Of a stretch of 36,218 bases of DNA, positions 17,881-26,685 are shown one piece after another; the first letter of the stretch is position 1, and each line of letters opens with the position of its first letter. The position numbers and the translations under genes are program-made. The notes beneath the pieces were generated by a model, which saw only the letters and a program-made list of their open reading frames with translations, was not told the DNA's origin and did no database searches. Source of the stretch: CBDTTW01 sp965363675 (lineage in GTDB: Bacteria; Bacteroidota; Rhodothermia; Rhodothermales; DASSAV01). The stretch is from contig CBDTTW010000008.1 of assembly GCA_965363675.1 (NCBI GenBank), positions 1 to 36,218 of the forward strand. The letters are read 5' to 3'.

Positions 17881-18017
17881 TGTGCAAGCGGCGCAGCCCC
17901 ACCACGCGCCCGCCCGGCGGGGAAGCGCTCCCGGTCTACGAAGGTTTTTGTCCCATGAGCGCGGCATCTGCGGAGGCCGGCCGCTCCGATCATCACTCAT
18001 CTTTATACCCTCTCCGT

Positions 18018-21000
18018 ATGAAGAAGCAACTACTGAAAATCGTCCTGCTGGCGCTCGTCGCCATGCTGGGCCTCTCTGCGGATGCGCTTGCGCAACGCAG
18101 CCGGGTAACCGGCTCCGTCGTAGACGCCGCTGACCAGAGCCCGCTGCCGGGCGTCAGCATCGCCGTCAAAGGAACGACCATCGGCACCGTCACCGACTTC
18201 GACGGCAACTTTGCCCTGAACGTGCCGAGCCTGAACGACTCGCTGCAAATCTCGTTCGTAGGCTACACCACCCAGATCATCGGCATCGGCGGGCGCACCA
18301 CGCTCACGATCACGCTCGCGGAAGACGTGAAGGTGCTCGGGGAAATCCTGGTGGTGGGCTACGGCACCCTGGGCCGCGAAAGCGTGACCTCGGCCATCGA
18401 GAAGGTGACGGCTGAGGAACTGGCCGACATCCCGGCCCCCTCGGCGCTCGAAGCCCTTCAGGGCCGCGCCTCCGGCGTCACGATTGCCGCCGACGAAGTC
18501 GGCGAGCAGCCCGTCATCCGCATTCGCGGCCTGACGACGCCGAACTCGAACGGTCCACTCTACGTCGTGGACGGCGTGCCCATCGGCAACATCGTCGCCA
18601 TCAACCCGGGCGACATTGCCTCGATGGAAGTGCTCAAGGACGCCTCGGCCTCGGCCATCTACGGCTCGCGGGCTTCCGGCGGCGTCATCATCATCACGAC
18701 CAAGCGCGGCAACAGCGGCCAGCAGACCGGCTCGACGAGCGGCATCGCCACGAGCTTCAACTCGTACTACGGCGTCGCCAGCCAGCCCAAGCGCCTGGAT
18801 TTGCTCAACACCGAGCAGTACATCCAGTACGCCACCGACATCGCCACGGCCGGCAACCAGTCCGTGCCCGCGCGCTTCAGCGACCAGAGCATCCGCAATA
18901 CCAATATCGACTATCAGGACGAGGTGCTGCGCAGCGCCCCGATCATGAACTTCGACGTGGGCGTGGCCAGCTCTTCGGAGGCGCTCAAGTACCGGCTTTC
19001 GGTGGGCTACCTCGACCAGCAGGGCACCATCATCAACAACGGTTTCCAGCGGTATACGGCCAACCTGAACACCGACTTCAACCGTGGGCGCTTCAACTTC
19101 GGGCAGAGCCTGACGCTGGCGCACATGCGCCGCAACAACATCCGCGAGACGGACATCATGGATCAGGTAATGCGCATGCCGCCTTACCTCAATCCGCGCA
19201 ATGCAGACCTGCCGGGCGGCTATGCCGAGCCGGACCTCGTGGACGGCCAGGACGCCTTCAACCCGGTGCGCAGCCAGGAGATGGGCGTCAACCGGTACAA
19301 GGAGCTGCGCGTGCTCGGCAACGTCTACGCCGATTTGCGCATCATGCAGGGCCTCAACCTGCGCCAGGTGTTCGGCATCGAAGCCACCGAAGGCAACAAC
19401 TTCGACTTCGACCCCTCGTACTACGGCAGCTCGCTGCACCAGCAGCCCTACGCCAACATCTACGAGCAGCGCTACACCTACTACTCGCCGCTTTCGACGA
19501 CCACGCTGAACCTCTCGCGCCCGATGGGCAACCACGAGGTGAACGCGGTGGCCGGCATCGAGACGCAGTCGTTCAACAACCGCAGCATCAACGGCAGCGG
19601 CCGCAACTATCTCACCAACGACATCGACGTGCTCCGTGGGGTCGAAAACGCCTCCGTCGGCGGCTACCAGAGCCGCGACGTGCTGCTTTCGTACTTCGGC
19701 CGCCTGAACTACAACTTCGCCGGCAAATACCTGCTTCAGGGCTCGCTGCGCCGCGACGGCTACTCGCGCTTCGGCCCGGACAGCCGCTTTGGTCTGTTCC
19801 CGTCGCTCTCGGCCGGTTGGAACCTCGATGAGGAAGGCTTCATGAAGAGCCTGCCCTTCGACATCTTCAAGCTGCGCGCCAGCTACGGCCGCGTGGGCAA
19901 CAACAACGCCATCGGCCAGTACGAGTACCAGCCGTCGATCGACCTGGCGTACTACTACGTGTTCGGCGGCGCGCTCGTGCCGGGCGGCACCGTACGGCGC
20001 CTGGCCAACGAAGCCCTGCGCTGGGAATCGACGGACATGGTCAACATCGGCGCCGACGTGGCGATGCTGCGCAACCGTCTGAACTTCTCGGTGGAGTACT
20101 ACCAGAACATCACCAACGACATCCTGCTCAGCGTGTCGCTGCCGAACTCGTTCGGCTTCGACGAGACGCCGCGTTTCAACACGGCCGACGTGCGCACCAA
20201 GGGTATGGAGTTCAACCTGGGGTATCGCGGCGAGGCCGGGGCCTTCGGGTACAACATCGACGGCAACTTCTCGACTTCGTTCAACAAGGTCAAGTCGCTG
20301 GGTCTGGGCCAGCCGTTTACGTCGTGGAACCATGAGGGTGAGGATCTCGTGCGCGTAGCCGAGGGCGAGCCGCTGTTCCACTACTACGGCTATAAGGTGG
20401 ACCGCCTGTTCCAGGCGAGCGACTTTACCGGCGGCCAGCTCAACGCGGGCATCCCGACGCAGCCGGGCGCCGCGCCGGGCGACATCAAGTTCATGGACAT
20501 CGCCGGCGCGCCGGACGCCAATGGCAACCCGACCGGTCCGGACGGCGTCGTGGACGCGTACGACCGCACGAACCTGGGTTCGGGCCTGCCCAAGTACACC
20601 TACGGCCTCAACACCGGCATCAACTACAAGAACTTCGACCTCTCGCTGTTCTTCCAGGGCCATGCCGGCAACAAGATCTACCGCGCCTGGGGCTACTGGT
20701 CGGAAGGCATGGTGCGCGTATTCAACGCCACCACGGCCGTGCTCGACCGCTGGACGCCGACCAACACCGATACGGACATGCCGCGCGGCATCGTCGGCGA
20801 CCCCAATCGCAACGTGCGCCCGTCCGACCGCTGGCTGGAGAAGGGCGACTTCGTGCGCCTCAAGCTCATCACGCTCGGCTACCAGGTGCCTCCGCGCCTG
20901 ACGGGCGTGCAGAATCTGCGGCTCTACGTGCAGGCGCAGAACCTGTTCACGGCGACGGGCTATAGCGGCTTCGACCCGGAAGTAGGTTCGGCCTACAACG

Positions 21001-21092
21001 ACGCGTTCAACAACAACGCGGCTTTCGGCATCGACATCGGTCAGTACCCGCAGCCGCGCACGTTCCTGTTTGGCTTGCAGCTCGGCTTCTAA
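18018..21092 (+). CDS. susC: SusC/RagA-family TonB-dependent outer-membrane transporter
   Basis: Outer-membrane beta-barrel that imports glycans or peptides together with a SusD lid. The 1024-residue length is typical. Order of parts: signal peptide 1-25 (MKKQLLKIVLL, cleavage after ALA), a carboxypeptidase-regulatory-like domain at about 28-105 (VTGSVVDAADQSPLPGV, TDFDGNF), a TonB box region around 112-120 (ILVVGYGT), the plug domain with IRGLTTPNSNGPLYVVDGVPI and SAIYGSRASGGVIIITTKRG, and the barrel to the C-terminus, which ends in an aromatic residue (FLFGLQLGF). The open frame reaches back to 17880, but the ATG at 18018 begins the signal peptide. susD follows after 82 bases. The substrate is unknown. 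The domains before the TonB box are the usual ones; no extra N-terminal sigma-regulator signalling domain is present. Confidence 0.97.
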   Translation: MKKQLLKIVLLALVAMLGLSADALAQRSRVTGSVVDAADQSPLPGVSIAVKGTTIGTVTDFDGNFALNVPSLNDSLQISFVGYTTQIIGIGGRTTLTITLAEDVKVLGEILVVGYGTLGRESVTSAIEKVTAEELADIPAPSALEALQGRASGVTIAADEVGEQPVIRIRGLTTPNSNGPLYVVDGVPIGNIVAINPGDIASMEVLKDASASAIYGSRASGGVIIITTKRGNSGQQTGSTSGIATSFNSYYGVASQPKRLDLLNTEQYIQYATDIATAGNQSVPARFSDQSIRNTNIDYQDEVLRSAPIMNFDVGVASSSEALKYRLSVGYLDQQGTIINNGFQRYTANLNTDFNRGRFNFGQSLTLAHMRRNNIRETDIMDQVMRMPPYLNPRNADLPGGYAEPDLVDGQDAFNPVRSQEMGVNRYKELRVLGNVYADLRIMQGLNLRQVFGIEATEGNNFDFDPSYYGSSLHQQPYANIYEQRYTYYSPLSTTTLNLSRPMGNHEVNAVAGIETQSFNNRSINGSGRNYLTNDIDVLRGVENASVGGYQSRDVLLSYFGRLNYNFAGKYLLQGSLRRDGYSRFGPDSRFGLFPSLSAGWNLDEEGFMKSLPFDIFKLRASYGRVGNNNAIGQYEYQPSIDLAYYYVFGGALVPGGTVRRLANEALRWESTDMVNIGADVAMLRNRLNFSVEYYQNITNDILLSVSLPNSFGFDETPRFNTADVRTKGMEFNLGYRGEAGAFGYNIDGNFSTSFNKVKSLGLGQPFTSWNHEGEDLVRVAEGEPLFHYYGYKVDRLFQASDFTGGQLNAGIPTQPGAAPGDIKFMDIAGAPDANGNPTGPDGVVDAYDRTNLGSGLPKYTYGLNTGINYKNFDLSLFFQGHAGNKIYRAWGYWSEGMVRVFNATTAVLDRWTPTNTDTDMPRGIVGDPNRNVRPSDRWLEKGDFVRLKLITLGYQVPPRLTGVQNLRLYVQAQNLFTATGYSGFDPEVGSAYNDAFNNNAAFGIDIGQYPQPRTFLFGLQLGF

Positions 21093-21110
21093 ACGTTAAA
21101 GGCTTCCGGC

Positions 21111-21130
21111 CTGCGGCGGAGCCGCCGCAG
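21111..21130 (+). repeat. Intercistronic hairpin between susC and susD
   Basis: CTGCGGCGG pairs with CCGCCGCAG around only two bases, in practice an 8-base stem with a GAGC loop. It lies 18 bases after the susC stop and is not followed by T residues, so mRNA processing, stability or partial attenuation is more likely than termination. Confidence 0.6.
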
Positions 21131-21174
21131 CCCGGCGCTGCATCCTTCCGACGAACCTAACCCACTACGGGCTC

Positions 21175-22710
21175 ATGAAAAAAACACGCTATCTCCTCCT
21201 GGCCGTGCTGTTGGGGCTGGGGTTGACCGCTTGCGACGAAGCTGAGTTTCTGAGCGAGAACAACCCGAACGAGCTTTCGACGAGCACGTACTACAAGACG
21301 GACGCGCAGGCGCAAGCGGCGGTCAACGCCGTCTATGCGGCCATGCAAACGAACGATCTGTTCACGCGCCGCTACTACTTCGTCTTCGATTTGCTCTCGA
21401 ACCACGGCGTCGGCACGACGGCCCTGCAAGAGCCGATGCTGAAGTTGCAGCAGCATAACTTCGACTCGTCGAACGAGGTCGTGCGCGACATCTGGCGCGG
21501 CATGTACCGCGTCATCCACCGCGCCAACCTCGTCATCGACAACGTGCCCAGCACGCCCGACCCGACGGCGGCCTCGAAGCTCAAGCGCTACGAAGCCGAG
21601 GCGCGGTTCATGCGCGCCTGGGCGTACTACGAACTGACCGCGTACTTCGGCCCCGTGCCGCTCTACACAAAGACGGTCGGCGCCGACTTCATCGCCACCG
21701 GCTCGAAGCGCGCTTCGATCGATGAGGTGTACCAGCTCATCATGGACGACCTGGCCTTTGCCGAGGCGAACCTGCCCAACAAGAGCGGTTACGGCTCCGG
21801 CGACACCGGCCGCGCGCCGAAGGCCGCCGCGATCTACCTCAAGGGCAAGGCGCACTTGCAGCGCAACCAGTGGCAGCAGGCCGCCGCCGAGTTCCAGAAG
21901 GTGATCAACAGCGGCGAGTACCGCCTGATGAACAACTACTTCGACAACTTCACGGAGGAGTCGGAGAACAACGACGAGTCGCTCTTCGAAATCCAGTACC
22001 AGGTTCTTGGCAACCCCGGCTGGCTTCCGGACGGCCGCGACGTAACGGAAATGACCTACCGCGCCTTCGAGTACGGCATGACGGCCTGGCGCAACGTGGT
22101 CATCAGCCCGGACCTGATGGCCGCCTACGAGCCGAACGACCCGCGCAAGAAGGATACGGTCTACGAGCCGTGCGACAAGTACGGCCCCGGCAACAACACG
22201 ACGCTCTATGCGCCGAACTCGGCCTGCCCCCCCGTCGAGGGGCAGCCCGCCGCGCCGGATAACCGCCCGAACTGGAAGAAGTACCAGAACTACTACAAGT
22301 TCGTCAGCGAGCCGTGGGTTAGCTCAGGCATCAACCACCGCGTATACCGCTACGCCGAGGTGCTGCTCGACATGGCCGAGGCGCAGGCCGAACTGGGCAA
22401 CACGGCGATGGCGCTTCAGTACCTGAACCAGGTCCGCGCGCGCCCGAGCGTGAACCTGCCGCCGGTGACGGCTTCCTCGAAGCAGGCCCTCATCGACGCG
22501 ATCTACAAGGAGAAGTACATCGAACTGGCCGGCGAGCAGCAGTTCTACAAGGACCTTGTCCGCCGCGAAGATCAGTACCGCCGGTTCATCAAGAACGAGC
22601 CGGGCGTGCGCAACGTCGTGCTGCCGCGCGACCTGCTCCTGCCGATTCCGCTGTCCGAGCTGGACGCGAACGCCGCGCTCAGCCAGGCCGACCAGAACCC
22701 GGGCTTCTAA
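21175..22710 (+). CDS. susD: SusD/RagB-family nutrient-binding lipoprotein
   Basis: Surface lipoprotein that forms the hinged lid over the SusC barrel and binds the incoming substrate. The 511-residue protein has a lipoprotein signal ending in GLTAC (Cys20), and the SusD_N helices follow (YKTDAQAQAAVNAVYAAM, YRVIHRANLVIDNV). The TPR-like helical scaffold is clear: YEAEARFMRAWAYYEL, RAPKAAAIYLKGKAHL, the motif YRYAEVLLDMAEAQAELG, and YIELAGEQQFYKDLVR near the end. The C-terminal IPLSELDANAAL-QNPGF is standard for the family. It pairs with the adjacent susC. A strong hairpin terminator with a GAAA loop follows at 22739, so the unit is probably susC-susD only, without a co-transcribed hydrolase. 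Confidence 0.97.
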   Translation: MKKTRYLLLAVLLGLGLTACDEAEFLSENNPNELSTSTYYKTDAQAQAAVNAVYAAMQTNDLFTRRYYFVFDLLSNHGVGTTALQEPMLKLQQHNFDSSNEVVRDIWRGMYRVIHRANLVIDNVPSTPDPTAASKLKRYEAEARFMRAWAYYELTAYFGPVPLYTKTVGADFIATGSKRASIDEVYQLIMDDLAFAEANLPNKSGYGSGDTGRAPKAAAIYLKGKAHLQRNQWQQAAAEFQKVINSGEYRLMNNYFDNFTEESENNDESLFEIQYQVLGNPGWLPDGRDVTEMTYRAFEYGMTAWRNVVISPDLMAAYEPNDPRKKDTVYEPCDKYGPGNNTTLYAPNSACPPVEGQPAAPDNRPNWKKYQNYYKFVSEPWVSSGINHRVYRYAEVLLDMAEAQAELGNTAMALQYLNQVRARPSVNLPPVTASSKQALIDAIYKEKYIELAGEQQFYKDLVRREDQYRRFIKNEPGVRNVVLPRDLLLPIPLSELDANAALSQADQNPGF

Positions 22711-22738
22711 CGCCGGTTTTCTGATCTGCGAAGCATCT

Positions 22739-22769
22739 GCGCCCGGAGCCGAAAGGCCCCGGGCGCTTT
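22739..22769 (+). terminator. Intrinsic terminator after susD
   Basis: An 8-base GC stem (22739-22746 with 22759-22766), one mismatch, three more pairs and a GAAA loop (22751-22754), followed by TTT. It lies 28 bases after the stop. Confidence 0.8.
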
Positions 22770-22985
22770 GCGTTGGGGGCGCTGAGGGCTGAGGCTTCGG
22801 CGCTCCAACTCCCGGCGTCCGCTCGCAAAAGAGCCTGGCAGGGCGTTTTCGCGCGTCCGGGCAAGCCCCGCAACCGCCTCTGGCATCTCGCTAAGGCGAC
22901 AGGCGGCGCTTGGAGGGGCCACGCGGCGAAGCAGGCTGCCCGGAGGCGCGCGCCGTTTCCGCCGGAGGCGCTGAGGGCCGCCGTG
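22770..22985. other. GC-rich spacer between convergent genes
   Basis: 216 bases between the susD terminator and the stop of the FG-GAP lipoprotein gene. I see no gene and no clear terminator for the minus-strand gene. Confidence 0.5.
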
Positions 22986-25900
22986 CTACCGGGCCTTCGG
23001 CTCGACCCACGCGACGCGGGCGCCGGGGGGGAGGCGCAGCAGCGGCGCCGTCTGCGAGAGGTAGCCCGCGCCGTAATGCCACTCGCGGCGCAGGCGGCGG
23101 CCGTCGCGGAGCGTGACGACGGCCGAGGGCGGCGGCCCCCCGAGGGGCGCGCGCTCCAGACGGACGCCCGGCGGCGCGTCCCAGGCGAAGGCGCGCAGGC
23201 GGTCGTTGTGCTGCGTGGCAAGGATAAGCACGCGCCCCGGCCCCGCCGAGGCTTCGGCCAGCGCCCGCGCGTCGCCATCGACGAAGAAGCCGGAGCGCGG
23301 ATGCGGCACGGCTACGAAGCCGCCTCGGCCGTCGCCGCGCAGCAACAGCCCGACGCCGGCATCGTAGGCCCCCGTGTGCAGGTGGGCGCCGTAGAGGTTG
23401 CCCACGAGCAGCACGTCCGGAAGCCCGTCGCCGGTGTAGTCGTCGGCCAGCAGGCCGTAGGCAGGGGAGAACTGCGCCATCACCGGGAGCGCCCGCAGGC
23501 GAAAGCGCCCGCCGCCCAGGTTTTCGATGTAGCTGGAAGCCGTGTGCGTGATCTCCAGGACGGCGGCTCCGGCGCGCTCCTCACGCGTGAGCGTCTCGTC
23601 GAGCGTGGCCTTGCCGTAGTCGGTATACGTGGTAAAGCGGCCTTGCATGGCCGGGATCTGACTCACGAGCACGTCGCGCGTAGGGATGGGGTAGCTTTTG
23701 CCGCCGTTGTAGCGCGAGAGCAGGGCGTCGGTGCGGCCGTCGCCGTCGAAGTCGGCGACGTGCGCGCGCAGGGGCCGCCGGGGGCCTGCGAAGAAGCTGT
23801 TGTTGGCCCCGAGATTGCCCGCCACGTAATCGAGGTCGCCGTCGGCGTCGAAGTCGGCGCAGGCGAGGCTGTTCCACCAGCCGGTGAAGGAGGCGAGCCC
23901 CGAGGCCGCCGTGATATCGGTGAAATGCCCGGCGTCGTTGCGCAACAGGGTAAGCGGCATCCACTCGCCGGCCAGCAGCAAATCGCGGTCGCCGTCGGCG
24001 TCCCAGTCAGTCCAGAGGGCCGCGCGGACGAGGCCGGCTTTTTCGAGCATCGGGGCGGCGGCGGCCGTGACGTCGGTGAAGCGAGGGCTGCCGGGTTGCG
24101 AGTCGTTGCGGAGCAGAGCCGAGCGCGCCGGAAGCGGATACTGGCCGGGCGTGTGGCGCCCCCCGACGAACAAATCGAGATCGCCGTCGCCGTCGTAGTC
24201 GGCCGCCGTGACGACGGAGGAGGGACCCGCCGGGGCCGACGGGAGGGCCTCCGGGGCAAGCGTGAAGCGCGCCCCGCCGTCGTTGCGGTACAGGCGGTCC
24301 TGGTAGAACGGCGCATCGTCCGGCCCGAAGTTGCCGCCGCTGGCGACGTAGAGATCCTGGTCGCCGTCGCCGTCGGCGTCGAAGAAAAGCGCGCCGGCAT
24401 CCTGGTAGGGGTGCGCCGGCTCGAAGTCGGCGCCCTCGAAGCGGCCGGGGCTGCGCTGCCGGTACAGCCGGGGCGAACGCTGCGCATCGGCGCCGATGAA
24501 CACGTCGTCGAGGCCGTCGCCGTCGGCGTCGCCTACGGCGATGCCGGGGCCGTCGTGCGAGAGCCGGTAGGGCAACAGGGGCGTCTGCTGGAAGTCGTGG
24601 TCCTCCAGTTCGCGGTGCGTATAGTCGAGGCCGGGCGCGGCGGCCGGGCGCATGAGGGGCGCGGGGGCAGGCGCAAGCGCCGGGCCGGGGCGCGCGTCGG
24701 CATAGTCCAGCACGAGCGTCTGGTTGGCCGCTACACGCGTGCGGCGCACGGCGCGCCCGTCCGGCCAGACGGCCACCACCGAGTCGGCGAGGCCGTAGCG
24801 GCCCATGCCGAAGTGCGCAAACGGCTCGCGGGTGGAGAGGTAACCCCGGTACGGCGACATTTCGACCATCTGCCGCCGCCGCCCGGTGTAGACCCACACG
24901 CGGGCGCCGTAGCCGCCGCCGGCGCCCGGCCCCGGGCCGCGCGTCGCCACGCGCAGGAAGCGCGCGCCCCCGTCGGCGGCGGTGTTGCGGTAGACGGAAG
25001 CCTCGCCGTCGAGGTTGTTGATGACGAGGTCGAGGTCGCCGTCGTTGTCGAGGTCGGCGTAGGCGGCGCCGTTGGCGAAGCCCGGCTGCGTAAAGCCCCA
25101 CGCCTCCGAGGCGTCGGCGAACGTAAGGTCGCCCCGGTTGCGGAAGGCGAAGTTGGAAAGCTTCACCTCGGGCAGTTTGCGCATGGCCCCGAGCATCTGC
25201 CGGGCGCGACTGGCCGAGGTCCCCATGCGGGCGCCGGTTTGCTCGAAGGCGATGAAGTCCATGTTGGTCACGTCGCGGCGATAGCCGTTCGTGACGATGA
25301 GGTCCTTGAGGCCGTCGTTGTCGAAGTCGGCGACCATGGGCGTCCAGCTCCAGTCGGTGGCCTGGATGCCGGCGAGCTGCCCGATCTCGCTGAAGGCGAG
25401 GCGCCCGTCCGGCCCCGGGCCCCGGTTGAGCTGAAGCGTGTTGCGCAAAATCTGCGGCGTATAACCGTAGCTCCGGGCAGCCTTCTGGTTCTCGAAGTTC
25501 GCCATCGCCAGCATGAGCTTCTGCCGGAGATTATCCGGAGGCAGCATGTCGAGCACGAAGATATCGGGGCGGCCGTCGTTGTTGTAGTCGGCCACGTCGG
25601 CCCCCATGCCGTTGTGCGTGGTGTGCTTGAGTAGGGCGGCGCTCTGGTCGGTGAACGTGCCGTCGCGGTTGTTCATCCAGAGGTGATCGTTGGAGATGAA
25701 ATCGTTGCTCACGTAGAGGTCGGGCCAGCCGTCCTGGTCGAGATCGGTCGCCACGACGCCCAGACCGTAGCCCTCGATGCGGATGCCGGCTTGGGCGGAA
25801 ACGTCGGTGAACGTGCCGTCTCCGTTATTGCGATAAAGGCGGTCGGTGCCGGCCGACTCGCTGTTGAGCGCCTTGGGGCGGACCATGTTGGGGTCGAAGC

Positions 25901-26492
25901 CTTCGAGCAGGTTGGTGAGCAGGTACAGATCCTGGTCGCCGTCGCGGTCGTAGTCGAGGAAGGCGGCGTTGGAGCTGTAGCGGCCGTCGGCGATGCCGGC
26001 CGCTGCCGCCTGCTCCTTGAAGCGCGGCGTCCCGTCCGGGCCGACGCCCTGGTTGATGTACAGCAGGTTGGCGCGCCCTTCGTCCTGCTTGCCCCCGACG
26101 CTGACGTAGAGGTCGAGCAGGCCGTCGTTGTTCACGTCGGCGTAGGCGGGGCCTTTGCACCACGCCGTCGAGCGCAGGCCGGCGGCATCGGTCACGTCCT
26201 CGAAGCGGAGGTCGCCCCGGTTCAGGTAGAGGCGGTTGCTGACCATGTTTCCCGTAAAGAAAACGTCCTGCAAGCCGTCGTTGTTGAAGTCGGCCGTCGC
26301 CACGCCTGCGCCGTCGTAGATGAACGTGTAGACGAGCGGGTTGTATAGGGTATCGTCCTCGGCGAGCGTGTTGCTGAAGTCGATGCCCGTATGCGAGGCA
26401 GGCATCGGCTCGAAGAGCGGCGGGGCGCTGCGGGAGTCGCAGCCGGCGGCGACAAGGCTAAGGAGGGCAAGCGTAAAAAGCGGGGCGCGCAT
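22986..26492 (-). CDS. CRTAC1-like FG-GAP/VCBS lipoprotein with UnbV (ASPIC) domain
   Basis: A large (1168-residue) exported lipoprotein. The N-terminus has a lipoprotein signal ending VAAGC (Cys18). At least 14 calcium-binding DxDxDG-type loops in FG-GAP/VCBS blades run through the protein, for example DFNNDGLQDVFF, DVNNDGLLDLYV, DLDNDGDLDLVINN, DYDGDGDLDLFV and DFDADGDLDYV, which suggests two beta-propellers. Between them, at about 520-600, is an UnbV/ASPIC domain (YGARVWVY, HFGMG, VVAVWPDG). This CRTAC1-like order is common in Bacteroidota, where such genes are often next to SusC/SusD pairs. The ATG at 26492 fits the lipoprotein signal; the frame stays open 330 bases further upstream but is not signal-like. 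Role: surface calcium-dependent binding protein, substrate unknown. The opposite strand is open for long stretches as a composition effect. Confidence 0.93.
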   Translation of the reverse strand: MRAPLFTLALLSLVAAGCDSRSAPPLFEPMPASHTGIDFSNTLAEDDTLYNPLVYTFIYDGAGVATADFNNDGLQDVFFTGNMVSNRLYLNRGDLRFEDVTDAAGLRSTAWCKGPAYADVNNDGLLDLYVSVGGKQDEGRANLLYINQGVGPDGTPRFKEQAAAAGIADGRYSSNAAFLDYDRDGDQDLYLLTNLLEGFDPNMVRPKALNSESAGTDRLYRNNGDGTFTDVSAQAGIRIEGYGLGVVATDLDQDGWPDLYVSNDFISNDHLWMNNRDGTFTDQSAALLKHTTHNGMGADVADYNNDGRPDIFVLDMLPPDNLRQKLMLAMANFENQKAARSYGYTPQILRNTLQLNRGPGPDGRLAFSEIGQLAGIQATDWSWTPMVADFDNDGLKDLIVTNGYRRDVTNMDFIAFEQTGARMGTSASRARQMLGAMRKLPEVKLSNFAFRNRGDLTFADASEAWGFTQPGFANGAAYADLDNDGDLDLVINNLDGEASVYRNTAADGGARFLRVATRGPGPGAGGGYGARVWVYTGRRRQMVEMSPYRGYLSTREPFAHFGMGRYGLADSVVAVWPDGRAVRRTRVAANQTLVLDYADARPGPALAPAPAPLMRPAAAPGLDYTHRELEDHDFQQTPLLPYRLSHDGPGIAVGDADGDGLDDVFIGADAQRSPRLYRQRSPGRFEGADFEPAHPYQDAGALFFDADGDGDQDLYVASGGNFGPDDAPFYQDRLYRNDGGARFTLAPEALPSAPAGPSSVVTAADYDGDGDLDLFVGGRHTPGQYPLPARSALLRNDSQPGSPRFTDVTAAAAPMLEKAGLVRAALWTDWDADGDRDLLLAGEWMPLTLLRNDAGHFTDITAASGLASFTGWWNSLACADFDADGDLDYVAGNLGANNSFFAGPRRPLRAHVADFDGDGRTDALLSRYNGGKSYPIPTRDVLVSQIPAMQGRFTTYTDYGKATLDETLTREERAGAAVLEITHTASSYIENLGGGRFRLRALPVMAQFSPAYGLLADDYTGDGLPDVLLVGNLYGAHLHTGAYDAGVGLLLRGDGRGGFVAVPHPRSGFFVDGDARALAEASAGPGRVLILATQHNDRLRAFAWDAPPGVRLERAPLGGPPPSAVVTLRDGRRLRREWHYGAGYLSQTAPLLRLPPGARVAWVEPKAR

Positions 26493-26685
26493 ACGGGCGG
26501 TTACGGTCGGAGGGAGGCGGAAGGCGCAGGCCCGAAAGATAGGGGCCTTGCGCCGCCGCACGCAGGGGATGCATCCAAGATTCAACGGCTCGGAAGGCCG
26601 CCGGATTGTATTTTCAGCCTGCCTCCTCGGGGAATTCCCGGCGGGCCGGTCTTTTTCCCTTTTTCGGCATACTCTGACGTTTTTC
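26493..26685. promoter_or_regulatory. Divergent promoter region between FG-GAP lipoprotein and PQQ dehydrogenase
   Basis: 193 bases between two divergently read starts, so it must contain both promoters. An AT-richer stretch with TTGTATTTTC at about 26606-26615 and CATACT at 26668-26673 are possible elements; neither is certain. Confidence 0.4.

Larger units (their letters stand above)
17629..18017 (+). promoter_or_regulatory. Upstream region and probable long leader of susC
   Basis: 389 bases without a gene. In order: a hairpin (17656-17662 with 17666-17672) that may end the acyl-CoA synthetase transcript; an inverted repeat (17720-17726 with 17740-17746); an AT-rich tract (17788-17835) with TTTGATTAATTAAC and TATTGTAC, a plausible promoter of the Bacteroidota type although the spacing is imperfect; then about 190 bases of leader with the stem at 17853-17880. 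The coding frame is open upstream to 17880, but the signal peptide places the start at 18018. Confidence 0.5.

Noticed and set aside
17629..18017. Cobalamin or other riboswitch in the susC leader
   Set aside because: TonB receptors can carry such switches, but I could not find the conserved box sequences; only simple stems are present.
18030..20663. Minus-strand open frame of about 877 codons opposite susC
   Set aside because: Shadow of the susC reading frame; composition is typical of antisense frames in GC-rich DNA.
22773..25634. Plus-strand open frame of about 950 codons opposite the FG-GAP lipoprotein gene
   Set aside because: It mirrors DxDxDG-type codons of the real gene (repeated EVEVAVAV patterns) and has no start signal or domain of its own.
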